Shown: positions 17,386 through 25,516, numbered from the stretch's first letter. The stretch: 64,000 nucleotides of DNA from Hansschlegelia beijingensis (GCF_014196425.1 NZ_JACIDR010000002.1:124001-188000), one strand, 5' to 3'. The notes: generated by a model not told the origin, from the sequence alone. A program made the numbers and translations.

Positions 17386-18375
17386 ATGAAAGCCGTCCAG
17401 ATCGCGGCCTTCGGCGGCGCCGAGGCGCTCGGCCTGTCCGACGCCGACATGCCTTCGCCCGGACCCGGCGAGGTTCTGGTTCGGCTCGCCTGCGCCGGCG
17501 TCAACTTCATCGACGTGTATATGCGCAGCGGGGTCTACGCCCGATCCGACACCTACAAGACGCCGCTGCCGATGACGATCGGGATGGAGGGTGCGGGGAT
17601 CGTCGAGGCGGTCGGAGAGGGAGTCCACGACTGGACCCCCGGCGCCCGCGTGGCCTACTGCCTGTCGCGCGGCTCCTACGCCGAATACGCCGTGGTCCCG
17701 GCCTGGCGGCTGGTCCCGGTTCCGGACGCCGTCAGCTTCGAGCAGGCGGCCGCGCTGATGCTGCAGGGATCGACGGCTCACTACCTCTCGCACTCCGCCT
17801 ACCCGCTGCAGCCGGGAGACGCCTGCCTTATCCACGCCGGCGCGGGCGGGGTCGGACAGATCCTGATCCAGCTCGCGAAACTGCGGGGCGCGACCGTGAT
17901 CGCGACGGTCGGCAGCGCCGAAAAGGCCGCCATCGCGAAGGCGCGCGGCGCGGACCACACGATCCTCTATCGTGAGGAGGATTTCGCCGCGCGCGTTCGG
18001 GAAGTCACTGACGGCGCGGGCGTCCATGTCGCCTATGACTCCGTCGGCAAGGATACGATCCACAAGTCCATCCGCTCTGTTCGACGGCGCGGGCTTTGCA
18101 TCCTGTTCGGCGCGAGCTCCGGCGTCGTGCCCTCGATCGAACCGATCGAACTCGCCGAGGCCGGGTCGGTGTTCTTCACCCGCCCGCACCTCGCCGACTA
18201 TATGGCGGACGCTGGCGAGATCCGCGGGCGGGCGAGCGACCTGTTCGCGGCGGTCGAGGCGGGGCGGCTCGATCCCGTCATCCAGCAGGCGCTGCCGCTC
18301 AAGGACGCCGCCGAGGCGCACAGGATGCTGGAGGGCCGTCAGACCCGCGGCAAGCTCGTCCTGGCCGTGGCGTGA
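17386..18375 (+). CDS. NADPH:quinone oxidoreductase-like protein (zeta-crystallin group)
   Basis: A 329-residue MDR-superfamily reductase lacking zinc ligands. Features: MKAVQIAAFGGAEALGL, PMTIGMEGAGIVEAVGEGV, the quinone-reductase signature LIHAGAGGVGQILIQLAKLRGA and the terminal DAAEAHRMLEGRQTRGKLVL. It reduces enones or quinones with NADPH. It starts ten bases after the Rieske gene with GAGGAG before the ATG, so it belongs to the same operon. Confidence 0.9.
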   Translation: MKAVQIAAFGGAEALGLSDADMPSPGPGEVLVRLACAGVNFIDVYMRSGVYARSDTYKTPLPMTIGMEGAGIVEAVGEGVHDWTPGARVAYCLSRGSYAEYAVVPAWRLVPVPDAVSFEQAAALMLQGSTAHYLSHSAYPLQPGDACLIHAGAGGVGQILIQLAKLRGATVIATVGSAEKAAIAKARGADHTILYREEDFAARVREVTDGAGVHVAYDSVGKDTIHKSIRSVRRRGLCILFGASSGVVPSIEPIELAEAGSVFFTRPHLADYMADAGEIRGRASDLFAAVEAGRLDPVIQQALPLKDAAEAHRMLEGRQTRGKLVLAVA

Positions 18376-18426
18376 GGCGCGCCCCTCCGAGACCGCGCGC
18401 GGCGCGCCCATGACCGTCTCCTCGGA

Positions 18427-19170
18427 GTGACCGTTCCCTGGGAGTTGGCGGCGGCGGGCGGCGTCTTCATAGCGATCGCCTCCTTTCTGCGCGGGCTCAC
18501 CGGCTTCGGCTTCGCGATCGCCGCGACGCCGCTGCTCGCTCTGGTGCTTCCGCCGGCGCTGGCGGCTCCGATCATCGTGACGCTGCAAATTCCGGCCGGG
18601 CTGCAGACGGTCGCCACCGACTGGCGTGAGACGGACGTGCGCGCGGCGCTGCTGGCCTGTCTCGGCGGCCTGCCGGCGATCCTGCCGGGGCTCTGGCTGG
18701 TCTCCATGCTTCCCGCCGAAACCATGCGGCTCGTCGTCGGAGCCGTCGTCATCCTGTCGACCATCCTCCTGTCGCTCGGCTTGCGGCTGGGGCGAGGGCC
18801 GCGGACGCAAGAGATGCTCGGGACCGGCGCGATGAGCGGCTTTCTCATGGGCGCGGTCGCCATGGCCGGCCCGCCCGTCATCGTCCTGCTGCTTGCGACC
18901 AACTGGTCCGCCGGGCGCTGCCGCGCGACGTTGTCGCTCGTCTTCTTCACGCTCGGCTGCGCGACCTTCGCGTTCGGCCTCGCAAGCGGCGTCGTGACGT
19001 TCGAGACCACCACGCTGGCCGCGCTCTACGCGCCCGGACTCTTCCTCGGGCAGTGGCTCGGAAAGATAGCCTTCATGCGCATCGACGGCGCCCGCTACCG
19101 GACGATCTCATTGGCCACCGTCGCCGCGACCGGCGTCATCGTCCTGCTCCGGGGGATCGTCGAGCATTAG
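18427..19170 (+). CDS. sulfite exporter TauE/SafE family permease
   Basis: A 247-residue membrane protein with about eight helices and the TauE pattern: FLRGLTGFGFAIAATPLLALVLPP at the start and GTGAMSGFLMGAVAMAGPPVIVLLLA in the middle. GTG start at 18427 preceded by CCTCGGAG. Family members export sulfite, sulfoacetate or small organic anions. It ends the catabolic operon, where it may export a product or a toxic intermediate. Confidence 0.85.
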   Translation: MTVPWELAAAGGVFIAIASFLRGLTGFGFAIAATPLLALVLPPALAAPIIVTLQIPAGLQTVATDWRETDVRAALLACLGGLPAILPGLWLVSMLPAETMRLVVGAVVILSTILLSLGLRLGRGPRTQEMLGTGAMSGFLMGAVAMAGPPVIVLLLATNWSAGRCRATLSLVFFTLGCATFAFGLASGVVTFETTTLAALYAPGLFLGQWLGKIAFMRIDGARYRTISLATVAATGVIVLLRGIVEH

Positions 19171-19200
19171 GTCGTCTCGGTCAGCCGGTCAGTTCTCCCG

Positions 19201-20217
19201 TCAGACTGCCGGCCGGGCGGTGATGACCGCCATTGGGGACTGAGTGGGTGTGATCGCGACGTCGCCGAAGCCCGCTCTCACCAGAAGGTCTCGATATTCA
19301 GCGAAGGAGCGCTCGCGACCGGTCAACATAACCAGCATGTTCAGGTCCATGAGCGGCGCGAGACCCGGCTCCCCGACTTCGTCCAGCACGAGTTCTATAA
19401 TCGCGACGCGGCCGCCCGGTGCGATCGCGTTCCGGCAGTTGCGCAGAATGGCGATGCATTCCTCGTCGTTCCAATCGTGCAGTATCCACTTCAGCAAATA
19501 GAGGTCCGTTGAAGGAACGCTCACGAAAAAATCGCCCGCGACCTTGTCTATCCGGGCGACGATATGGGCCGGCGTGCTCGAGAAGGCGTCACCGTCGATC
19601 ACGTTCTGCAGATCGAACAACGTCGCCTTCAAGGAAGGATTGGCTTCGAGGAGCGGCGCCAACAGAGCGCCGCTAGCGCCTCCGATGTCCACGACCCGAT
19701 CCACCCCGGCTGTGTCGAGAACGCGTGCGGCCTCGCTGGCCACAAGCGCTGTCAAGCCTTCCATCGATTCTGTGAATGCCTCCGCCTCGGTCGGCGTTCG
19801 GCCGAAATACTCGAAGATACCTGAGCCCAATGCAGGAACCGTCTGCGGACGCCCTGAGCGGAGCGCCTCGGCAAAGCGCCCCCACGGCAGCCAATGGCCC
19901 GCCGCTGGCTGCGACAATGCAAATCCGCGCATCGACTGAGGATGATCCCGTCGCAATGTGTCGAGCAGTGGAGTGGTCGCAAACCTTTCACCGTCGAAGC
20001 CGACAAGCCCGAGGCTCGCGCAGGCACGCAGATGTCGGAAGACCGCCGGCGGGTCCATGCGGGCAAGCGTGGCGAGCTCCTCCGCAGTCGCCGGGCCCTT
20101 CTGCAGGTGCTCGGCGTATTCGGCTACCGCAGCCCCATGAACAATCTGCGTCACCCAGTAACCGGTGATCATCTGGAGCATGCGTGTTGCAGGCTCCGAA
20201 ACGTCATTGATGTTCAT
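19201..20217 (-). CDS. O-methyltransferase, SAM-dependent (hydroxyneurosporene/caffeate type)
   Basis: A 338-residue class I methyltransferase. An N-terminal dimerisation/winged-helix part (MITGYWVTQIVHGAAVAEYA, MDPPAVFRHLRACASLGLVG) is followed by the SAM site VVDIGGASGALLAPLLEANP, FDLQNVI, and the catalytic-region motif LLKWILHDWNDEECIAILRNC. It methylates a hydroxyl on a small aromatic or isoprenoid substrate that cannot be identified here. It faces the catabolic operon convergently and has no operon partners. Confidence 0.88.
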   Translation of the reverse strand: MNINDVSEPATRMLQMITGYWVTQIVHGAAVAEYAEHLQKGPATAEELATLARMDPPAVFRHLRACASLGLVGFDGERFATTPLLDTLRRDHPQSMRGFALSQPAAGHWLPWGRFAEALRSGRPQTVPALGSGIFEYFGRTPTEAEAFTESMEGLTALVASEAARVLDTAGVDRVVDIGGASGALLAPLLEANPSLKATLFDLQNVIDGDAFSSTPAHIVARIDKVAGDFFVSVPSTDLYLLKWILHDWNDEECIAILRNCRNAIAPGGRVAIIELVLDEVGEPGLAPLMDLNMLVMLTGRERSFAEYRDLLVRAGFGDVAITPTQSPMAVITARPAV

Positions 20218-20622
20218 GAACCTTCCATTTCAGTCTGTAGATGGCGCCGGCCCCGCTGGGGCGCCGACGACGCGCGCTCGCGGTCATCGACCGAAAAACC
20301 TGGTGTCGCGTCGATCAGGTTGGTCCGTTCGCCTGGATCACCGAACGAGTCCGGCAGATGTGCAAGGTCCGCCTGCGCTGTCAGTGGAATACTGGCTGGC
20401 CGCAGAACGATGTTGACCGCGCCACGACCAGGGCGGGCGCATTATGAGCTTCGCCAGCCGGGCCGAAACGGCAATCCGCACTTGAAACCTTGGGCAATTC
20501 TCCTCGCCGATCCCGGACCGGCTCGCCCTGACGGGCGGTCTCGATGGCTATCCGTCGCCCGCGGCACAACCGCCGGCACGGGACGTCATCGCCGGAGCCA
20601 TGCGGCCGCGAGAAGACCGTCG
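20218..20622. other. 405-base intergenic region
   Basis: Lies between the methyltransferase start and the 3' end of the peptidase gene. The sequence is GC-rich with interrupted open frames on both strands and no ribosome-binding site before any of them. I see no gene, RNA or strong repeat. Confidence 0.5.
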
Positions 20623-21249
20623 CTAGCTGAAGAGCGCCGCCCATTCCTCGCGGTGATCGCCGGCGTGGTTGTCCATGCCCGGCTTGGTCAGCACGCCTTT
20701 CGGCTCGACGAAGCTCGAGATCCGTCGGGCGGGCCGCTCGTGCCAGCTGATGTTGAACGCGAAGTAGCGCGGGTAGAACTCGAGGTCCGAGTACGGCAGC
20801 GTGTCGTGGATCCACCAAGCGAGCTTCCGCCAGTCGCCGGGGTTTTGGAACCGGTCCCAGAAGCTCGGAACCACGATGCAGGCGGTCGCGCCCATGCAGC
20901 CGTCCGCATCGCGGAGGTCCCAGATGTGCCCGGCCCGGTTCTTCTCGTTCGAGGCGCAATTATAGCCCGCCTTGCCGGCCAGCATCTGCTCGGAGCCGAA
21001 GCCGTTGACCTCCGGCGAGCGATAGGCGGAGCGTACGGCGATCCGGCCGAACGCATCCTGGATCGGCTCCAACAGCTCCTCGCACAGCCTCGCGCCGGCC
21101 GCGATCGCGAGGTCCGGGTCGTCGGGGACGTTGGCGAAGCCGTGGAGCGCCGCGATTTCCGAGAACAGGAAGTCGCGCATGAAGAATGATTTCGAGAGCC
21201 GCGTTCGACCGAAGTCGGCGAGGCTTTGAACGGATTGCGGCTTCCGCAT
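20623..21249 (-). CDS. M15-type peptidase-like protein
   Basis: A 208-residue protein with the layout of D-Ala-D-Ala carboxypeptidase-like M15 enzymes: RIAVRSAYRSPEVNGFG, the metal motif H-x6-D in GHIWDLRDADG and a later WWIHDTLPYSDLEFYP with a further histidine. Such enzymes cleave peptidoglycan peptides; zinc binding is likely from the H/D pair. The start at 21249 has GGAG just before it. No signal peptide is visible, which is odd for a peptidoglycan enzyme unless it is of phage origin. Confidence 0.7.
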   Translation of the reverse strand: MRKPQSVQSLADFGRTRLSKSFFMRDFLFSEIAALHGFANVPDDPDLAIAAGARLCEELLEPIQDAFGRIAVRSAYRSPEVNGFGSEQMLAGKAGYNCASNEKNRAGHIWDLRDADGCMGATACIVVPSFWDRFQNPGDWRKLAWWIHDTLPYSDLEFYPRYFAFNISWHERPARRISSFVEPKGVLTKPGMDNHAGDHREEWAALFS

Positions 21250-21374
21250 CGCCGAACTCCATACGGCTCGGCGAGCAGGCGCCCGGAGCACGAATCAACA
21301 AGACAGGATATGCATGCGCGCCGGCTAAGTTTACGCCGGATTCAGTCGGCGCCGGCGTCCGCGGAAACGAGCGA

Positions 21375-21917
21375 ATGAGCCTGAACATCGACAAGATCGT
21401 GGCCGCGATCCCGTCGGCGGGTCCTGAAAAGCGACGTCAGATGCGGGCGAACGCCCGGACTTGGCTCGAAACCGGAACGGACGCGCAGAAGCAGGCGGCG
21501 CAGACGCTGCTCACCGCTCTCGACGGCCAGGAGGCGCAGGAGCGCGAGGCGCTGATCGGCGAGCTTCGTGGCATGGACGTGTCCGAACGGGTGGTGCGGG
21601 CTTTCACTGCCCAGAAGATGGCCGAAACCGAAGCCCGGCTGATTCAGGCTCTGCTCGATCACCCGGGCTCGACGTCGAGCGCCTTGAGCAAGGCCATGGG
21701 TTGGGAGGCGCAGAGCTGGCACCTGCATTTCGGCACGATGTGCTTCAACCGCTCGACCTACCTCTGGCCGGCGCCGGAGTCCGAACGCCGAGATGGGGCC
21801 TTCTATTCCGGAATTCTCGCCGATTTCGACGACGCCTCCAGCACCTTCACCATGAAGGCGGACGTCGCGGCGGCGTTCGCCAAGCTCGGGCTGAGGCCGA
21901 AACACGCGGCTCGCTGA
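21375..21917 (+). CDS. hypothetical protein
   Basis: A 180-residue soluble protein. The first 70 residues are helical and charged (IVAAIPSAGPEKRRQMRANARTW, LLTALDGQEAQEREALIGEL). The C-terminal half has a winged-helix-like part (ARLIQALLDHPGSTSSALSKAMGW) and a tryptophan-rich segment. This hints at DNA or nucleotide binding but I recognise no family. Start at 21375 with GAAACGAGCG upstream. It divides the clear host genes from the prophage edge. Confidence 0.65.
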   Translation: MSLNIDKIVAAIPSAGPEKRRQMRANARTWLETGTDAQKQAAQTLLTALDGQEAQEREALIGELRGMDVSERVVRAFTAQKMAETEARLIQALLDHPGSTSSALSKAMGWEAQSWHLHFGTMCFNRSTYLWPAPESERRDGAFYSGILADFDDASSTFTMKADVAAAFAKLGLRPKHAAR

Positions 21918-22839
21918 TTTTTTCGGACGAGATCACGAAGGAAGCCCGACCAGGCGTCCCGGAACCTCAGCGCGGCGGGCGCCCGACAGACCGGCCAGCT
22001 GCGCCGCCGCGCGTCGGCGTCCGGGTCCACTCGGCCGCTCGGCGGCGGACGGCCTTCCCATCTGCGCCACCGGGAGGATCACGGCGCGCCGGCGGCGACG
22101 CCGGTTTGATAGGCCGACGGCGGATGGCTTCGCAGGCGTGCGGCGTCGATGTGGCGCTGGCCACGCGTCTCGGAGAGACGACGCTGCAGCAAGAAGATTT
22201 TCTGGGGGCGACGAGGTGGTAGCGGAGGTCCGCTACGGCCTCTTGAGCCGAACGCAACCTATTGAAATCGTCAGCCTCGGGACCTGGCAAGAGAGCGCAG
22301 TGCGCGCTCTGGCCGCCGCGGCGCGGGCTTCGACCCCGTGACGGCCGCCGGCCATCGTGTCGTCTGGCACGGTCGCCACGCGTATCGCTTGACATCGTCG
22401 GAAAAAAATTGAGCAGAGAACCTCGCGAAAGTTCAGGTCGCGTGAAACAATCGTTCAAGAACGAGAGCGACCATCACCGATTCACAAGACGGAAAGTAGC
22501 CTCGGCCCGGCCTGGGCTCTGGCGCAAGTCTACACGCCGTATTCCGGACTGGCTCGACGTGGTCGAGCGGGCCATCGCAGCCGCAGAAGGCTACCGGCCA
22601 AACGTCGGCCCAAGCCCGGCATAAGGCTGGCATAAGGCTGGCGCCCGTGCCGGGCTTGGACCCATCAAGCGTGGCGCCGCAAGCCTGTCTTGAGCCTGTC
22701 TTTGGCCATGCTTGAGGCCTGTCTTATCTTGTAGATTCTCTAAGTAAGAGCAGTAAGAGTGTCCACAAATAGGGGGGTACCCTCTCGCCGGTACTTTTGA
22801 GGGTCTTTTTACCGGTGAGGGTATCATACGCGTAAAAGC
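21918..22839. other. 922-base prophage edge region with iteron-like repeats
   Basis: No convincing gene. TTGACA at 22391-22396 may be a promoter -35 element, followed by a short open frame to 22624 (ending DWLDVVERAIAAAEGYRPN) that may encode a small protein from a TTG start at about 22408. From 22616 the region carries 11-base repeats (GGCATAAGGCT twice, then GCCTGTCTT three times) and from 22734 a segment duplicated at 24447. The left end of the prophage probably lies in this stretch, but I found no repeat of it near the integrase. Confidence 0.5.
22616..22725. repeat. 11-base iteron-like repeats, left cluster
   Basis: GGCATAAGGCT occurs twice in tandem (22616-22638) and is followed by GGC. 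Farther on GCCTGTCTTGA, GCCTGTCTTTG and GGCCTGTCTTA recur with spacing near 11 bases. One helical turn of spacing is what proteins that bind in phase on one face of DNA use. The same motif (as GGCACAAGGCT) recurs at 24336-24430. Confidence 0.6.
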
Positions 22840-22857
22840 GTGCCACTCTTCAAAACA
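22734..22857. repeat. duplicated leader segment, copy A
   Basis: About 124 bases that match 24447-24575: both begin GATTCTCTAAG, share TAAGAGTGTCCA, a G-run with GGTACCC, CTCGCCGG, and end near TTCAAAAC. In copy A, GGTACCCTCTCGCCGGTA (22777-22794) can pair with TACCGGTGAGGGTATC (22810-22825), making a strong hairpin just before the GTG start at 22840. Confidence 0.75.
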
Positions 22858-23238
22858 GGAGCCGCGCAGGTGGTTTTAGACGACGAACTTGAGCGGGCCA
22901 TTGACGAGATGGCGAGCGAGCTTCTGGAGCGCGTCTACCGGCTCGCGGCTGCAAGACTCGCCGCAGGCACGCGGCCCGCAATCTCACGGCCGGACCCAGA
23001 CGTCAGCGACCTGAGCCTTCTCGCGAAGGTGGCGGCGCACGGAGCCGCAGGAGTAACGTGGCGGCGCATTCGCTTCTCGCGGCGGTGTAGCGACCCGCGA
23101 TTGTCCGTCACCCGGCTCGTCGCATCGGGAGACGTCATCTACGGCAAATCCCGAACGGCTTCCGGTCAATCGCTGACACGCCTCTGGGCGTTGCAGCACG
23201 CACCAGCAGACATCGTGCCTCAGCCGTTTACAGCATGA
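22840..23238 (+). CDS. hypothetical phage protein, possible winged helix
   Basis: A 132-residue protein starting at GTG, directly after duplicated leader A. N-terminal half helical (LDDELERAIDEMASELLERVYRL); C-terminal half (VTWRRIRFSRRCSDPRLSVTRLVASGDVIYGK) looks like a winged helix that could bind DNA. No family recognised. The position after the iteron-like repeats would suit a regulator or replication accessory protein, but that is inference. Confidence 0.6.
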   Translation: MPLFKTGAAQVVLDDELERAIDEMASELLERVYRLAAARLAAGTRPAISRPDPDVSDLSLLAKVAAHGAAGVTWRRIRFSRRCSDPRLSVTRLVASGDVIYGKSRTASGQSLTRLWALQHAPADIVPQPFTA

Positions 23239-23306
23239 AGCCCATCTGGGCCCGCCCTGGGTGGCGGCTCCGGAGCCCCCACCCTCTCGTAAATCCGGTC
23301 GTGATG

Positions 23307-23717
23307 TCAGCCGCCCTTCACCAGAGCCTGGCGCGCCGCAGAGGCGAGCCAGGAAGATCGTGTCAAGCCGCGGTTCTTGGCCGCCTCGTCGATGGCGTAG
23401 AGCAGCCCAGCGTCGAGAGAGAGGTTCGCCTTGATGGGGCGACCGAGCTCCTGCACGAGCGGAATGAAGACGGGAACAGCGCCGGCGCCGATCGCGATGC
23501 TAACCTCCTCGCGTGCCGTGAAGGTGGCGAGGTCCTCAGCCTCGTAGGTGCGGCCGGCCGCGGCCTCGTCTCCGATCCACTCCGAGAGCGCGTCGGTCGC
23601 ATTCCTGACGGCCTCGTCCATCGTCCTGCCCATCGCGACGCAGCCAGGGAGCTGGGGGAAGGAAATGCCGTAGGAGCCGCTCCGCTCCTCCTTGTCGATC
23701 AGTGCGATGAAGCGCAT
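23307..23717 (-). CDS. hicB: HicB family antitoxin
   Basis: A 136-residue antitoxin. The N-terminal partial RNase-H-like fold has the HicB signature SYGISFPQLPGCVAMGRTMDEAVRNATDAL. The C-terminal segment (KANLSLDAGLLYAIDEAAKNRGLTRSSWLASAAR) is a ribbon-helix-helix DNA-binding domain, so this HicB can act as an autorepressor. It follows hicA by 12 bases with AGGAGAG before the start. It neutralises HicA by direct binding. Confidence 0.9.
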   Translation of the reverse strand: MRFIALIDKEERSGSYGISFPQLPGCVAMGRTMDEAVRNATDALSEWIGDEAAAGRTYEAEDLATFTAREEVSIAIGAGAVPVFIPLVQELGRPIKANLSLDAGLLYAIDEAAKNRGLTRSSWLASAARQALVKGG

Positions 23718-23729
23718 GGCGCTCTCCTC

Positions 23730-23918
23730 TCAGTTCCAGCCTGCGGCTTTGGCTATGTTGCGGGCGACGCCCGGCGAAAGCCAGCGGTGACGCGGGACGA
23801 AGATGGGCTTGCGGCCCGCCTTCGTGAACTTGTCGTGCTCCTTGCCGCCCTCGTTCTTCCAGCCTTCCGCAAGAAGCCGGCGGACGATAGTGGGCTGGTG
23901 ATCTTCGGCTTTCGGCAT
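23730..23918 (-). CDS. hicA: HicA family toxin
   Basis: A 62-residue toxin with the double-stranded-RNA-binding-like fold of HicA: VRRLLAEGWKNEGGKEHDKFTK, the catalytic-type histidine in KEHDKF, and IFVPRHRWLSPGVARNIAKAAGW. HicA degrades mRNA. The start at 23918 is preferred: GGAG lies eight bases upstream, and longer starts (23942, 23972) would place coding sequence over the operator palindrome. On a prophage the pair can stabilise the element or block competing phages. Confidence 0.88.
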   Translation of the reverse strand: MPKAEDHQPTIVRRLLAEGWKNEGGKEHDKFTKAGRKPIFVPRHRWLSPGVARNIAKAAGWN

Positions 23919-23936
23919 CGGCTTCGCTCCGTCTAT

Positions 23937-23996
23937 GCGCATTATAATGCGCTTATTTGGCGAGGCCGTCAAGTTGATGGGTGCATTATTTTGCGC
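23937..23996. promoter_or_regulatory. hicAB promoter with two operator palindromes
   Basis: A perfect 16-base palindrome GCGCATTATAATGCGC lies at 23937-23952. A second copy, GTGCATTATTTTGCGC (23981-23996), matches it at 13 of 16 positions, 44 bases away, about four helical turns. On the minus strand TTGACG (near 23971) and CATTAT/TATAAT within the first palindrome form a promoter. The ribbon-helix-helix domain of HicB is the obvious candidate binder. Confidence 0.75.
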
Positions 23997-24013
23997 CTAG
24001 TTGGGGCCGCCGC

Positions 24014-24364
24014 ATGACGGACTCAACCCACGCCCTCTGCTTCTGCCGCCGGCGCGCGGACGGGCTCGGCTTCGCGCCGACCGAACGCGCGTCTGTCCTC
24101 TGGTTCTGCGACGAGTGCGGGCCGTCTGTCGCCGGCGGAGTCTACGCACCGGGATACGATAAAGCCGGCAGCGCCGACCACGTCGCGCCAGTACAGTCAA
24201 TTTCCGCCAAACGCCATTCAGCAACGAGCGACGCCCGAGCGGCTCGCCAAGACCGGCAGATTGCCGTCTGCCCCCCCTTCCAGTCAGCGTTGTGGGGCCT
24301 CCCAAGCCGCCTCTCCACCCCACAAAGACCCGTCACAAGGCCGGCACAAGGCTGGCACGCGTGA
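24014..24364 (+). CDS. small cysteine-rich hypothetical protein
   Basis: A 116-residue protein whose first 60 residues carry C-F-C and C-D-E-C pairs (HALCFCRRRADGLGF, WFCDECGPSVAGG), which look like a zinc-binding knuckle. The C-terminal half is low in structure and runs into the repeat region, so its end may be of recent origin. Such short zinc-finger proteins are common among early phage genes. Start at 24014 without a strong ribosome-binding site. Confidence 0.5.
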   Translation: MTDSTHALCFCRRRADGLGFAPTERASVLWFCDECGPSVAGGVYAPGYDKAGSADHVAPVQSISAKRHSATSDARAARQDRQIAVCPPFQSALWGLPSRLSTPQRPVTRPAQGWHA

Positions 24365-24430
24365 CACCCTTCAACCGCCCAAGGGTGGCACGCCGTGCCA
24401 CTCTTGTGCCAGCCTTGTGCCAGCCTTTTG
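24336..24430. repeat. 11-base iteron-like repeats, right cluster, two orientations
   Basis: CAAGGCCGGCACAAGGCTGGC lies here in direct orientation (about 24337-24357, stated as two 11-base units) and TTGTGCCAGCCTTGTGCCAGC (24404-24424) in inverted orientation. The unit is the same as in the left cluster at 22616. Facing iterons around a GC-rich spacer suggest a site for a multimeric DNA-binding protein or a replication origin. Confidence 0.6.
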
Positions 24431-24446
24431 GACACCCTTGATGGTT

Positions 24447-24575
24447 GATTCTCTAAGGAAAAGAGTAAGAGTGTCCAAAAAAGTAGGGGGTACCCCCTCG
24501 CCGGCCGATTTTGGGGGTTTTTCGGGGGTGGGGGCTATTACGCGCGCGAAGGGCGCCACCCTTTCAAAACCGATC
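24447..24575. repeat. duplicated leader segment, copy B
   Basis: Matches 22734-22857 from GATTCTCTAAG to TTCAAAAC with scattered changes. The arms that form a hairpin in copy A are changed in both halves (CCCCTCGCC against GGGGGTGGGGG), so the ability to fold is kept although the bases differ. It leads directly into the VRR-NUC gene, as copy A leads into the gene at 22840. Confidence 0.75.
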
Positions 24576-24971
24576 CCCGAATGGCGGCTCCAGGCCGCCG
24601 CCGTCGGCGAGCTCCGCCGGATGATCGACCGCGGCGCGCCGTTCCTGATCGCGGGCGACATGAGCGGCGTCCGGATGTCGAAGGCCACAGCCGGCATCGC
24701 CAAGGTGACGGGCATGGAGCCGGGCGACCCCGATCTCCGCGTCTACCTGCCCAACGGCCGGCTCGGCCTCATCGAATACAAGGCGGCGGCCGGAAGGCTG
24801 AGCCCCGCGCAGAAGATCCGCCACGTCGTGCTCCGCTCGCTCGGCCACCAGGTCGAGGTCGTCAAGGCCGCGACCGAGGAGGACGCCAGATCGCAGACCG
24901 TGGCCATCGTGCTCGGCTGGCTCGCCGCAAACGACAACGCGCCGGTGGTGGCGCAACGGAAGGCTTCCTGA
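24528..24971 (+). CDS. VRR-NUC-type nuclease domain protein
   Basis: A 147-residue protein matching phage VRR-NUC nucleases: DPDLRVYLPNGRLGLIEYKAAAGRLSP gives the D...E-x-K catalytic set, followed by AQKIRHVVLRSLGHQVEVVKAATEED. Members cut branched DNA and act in replication, recombination or packaging. The start is uncertain; GTG at 24528 lies inside the duplicated leader hairpin and no ATG is in frame. The C-terminus ends LAANDNAPVVAQRKAS, bearing the A-N-D-N motif. It overlaps the next gene by one base. Confidence 0.75.
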   Translation: MGAITRAKGATLSKPIPEWRLQAAAVGELRRMIDRGAPFLIAGDMSGVRMSKATAGIAKVTGMEPGDPDLRVYLPNGRLGLIEYKAAAGRLSPAQKIRHVVLRSLGHQVEVVKAATEEDARSQTVAIVLGWLAANDNAPVVAQRKAS

Positions 24972-25516
24972 TGCCCCGCAAAGTCTCCCTCGCGCAGTTC
25001 TCCTGGGATGCGACGCCCGAGCGGCTCGCCAAGGCTGCGAACGACAACGAGATCGTTCACGACAAGGAGGAGAACGGCGCGCCCGTCTCCCGGCGTCGCG
25101 TGATGGACTGGCCGCTGGCCCGGCTGCGCTCGCGCGGCCTCCTCGACGCCGATCGGGCGCTCAACGAGATCCTGTTCGAGGCCGGCGAACTCTACTACGC
25201 CGCCTGGTACTATGCGGGACTCGCACCGTTGTGCGCGATCGACTATGGCCGCGAGCACGTCGACGGCGGAGCCCTGCAGGGCCTCAACGTCAGCGAGTAC
25301 CGGCTGGCCGCGCTCGAGCGCTTCCGCCGCGCTGGCAGGGCGATGGGCGACTGCGCGCCGATCGTCGACGCCGTGGTGCTGAACGGGGCGACCGTCTCGG
25401 ATGAGTCCGGCGAGGGCGGCGCAGCCAAGGCGCGCGGCATGGCCTCGCTTCGTGAGGGCCTGCGGCGCCTGGCGCAGCGATACGGGATGATCGAGGCCGA
25501 TCGCGCTGCCGCGTAA
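24971..25516 (+). CDS. hypothetical phage protein (early/late switch type?)
   Basis: A 181-residue protein, not recognised. N-terminus MPRKVSLAQFSWDATPERLAK-type with A-N-D-N motif at residues 23-26. The middle (LARLRSRGLLDADRALNEILFEAGELYYAAWYYAGL) and end (YRLAALERFRRAGRAMGD, REGLRRLAQRYGM) are helical and resemble the helix-turn-helix-like proteins that precede terminase genes in Rhizobiales phages, where a role in late transcription is suspected. Coupled to the nuclease gene by TGATG. Confidence 0.65.
   Translation: MPRKVSLAQFSWDATPERLAKAANDNEIVHDKEENGAPVSRRRVMDWPLARLRSRGLLDADRALNEILFEAGELYYAAWYYAGLAPLCAIDYGREHVDGGALQGLNVSEYRLAALERFRRAGRAMGDCAPIVDAVVLNGATVSDESGEGGAAKARGMASLREGLRRLAQRYGMIEADRAAA

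Noticed and set aside
22140-22330. possible tRNA or tmRNA-like fold at the prophage left edge
   Set aside because: Local GC-rich pairing only; no T arm, no proper anticodon stem and no CCA end.
22616-24430. short repeats as a CRISPR array
   Set aside because: The unit is 11 bases and tandem without spacers of constant length, and no cas genes are present.
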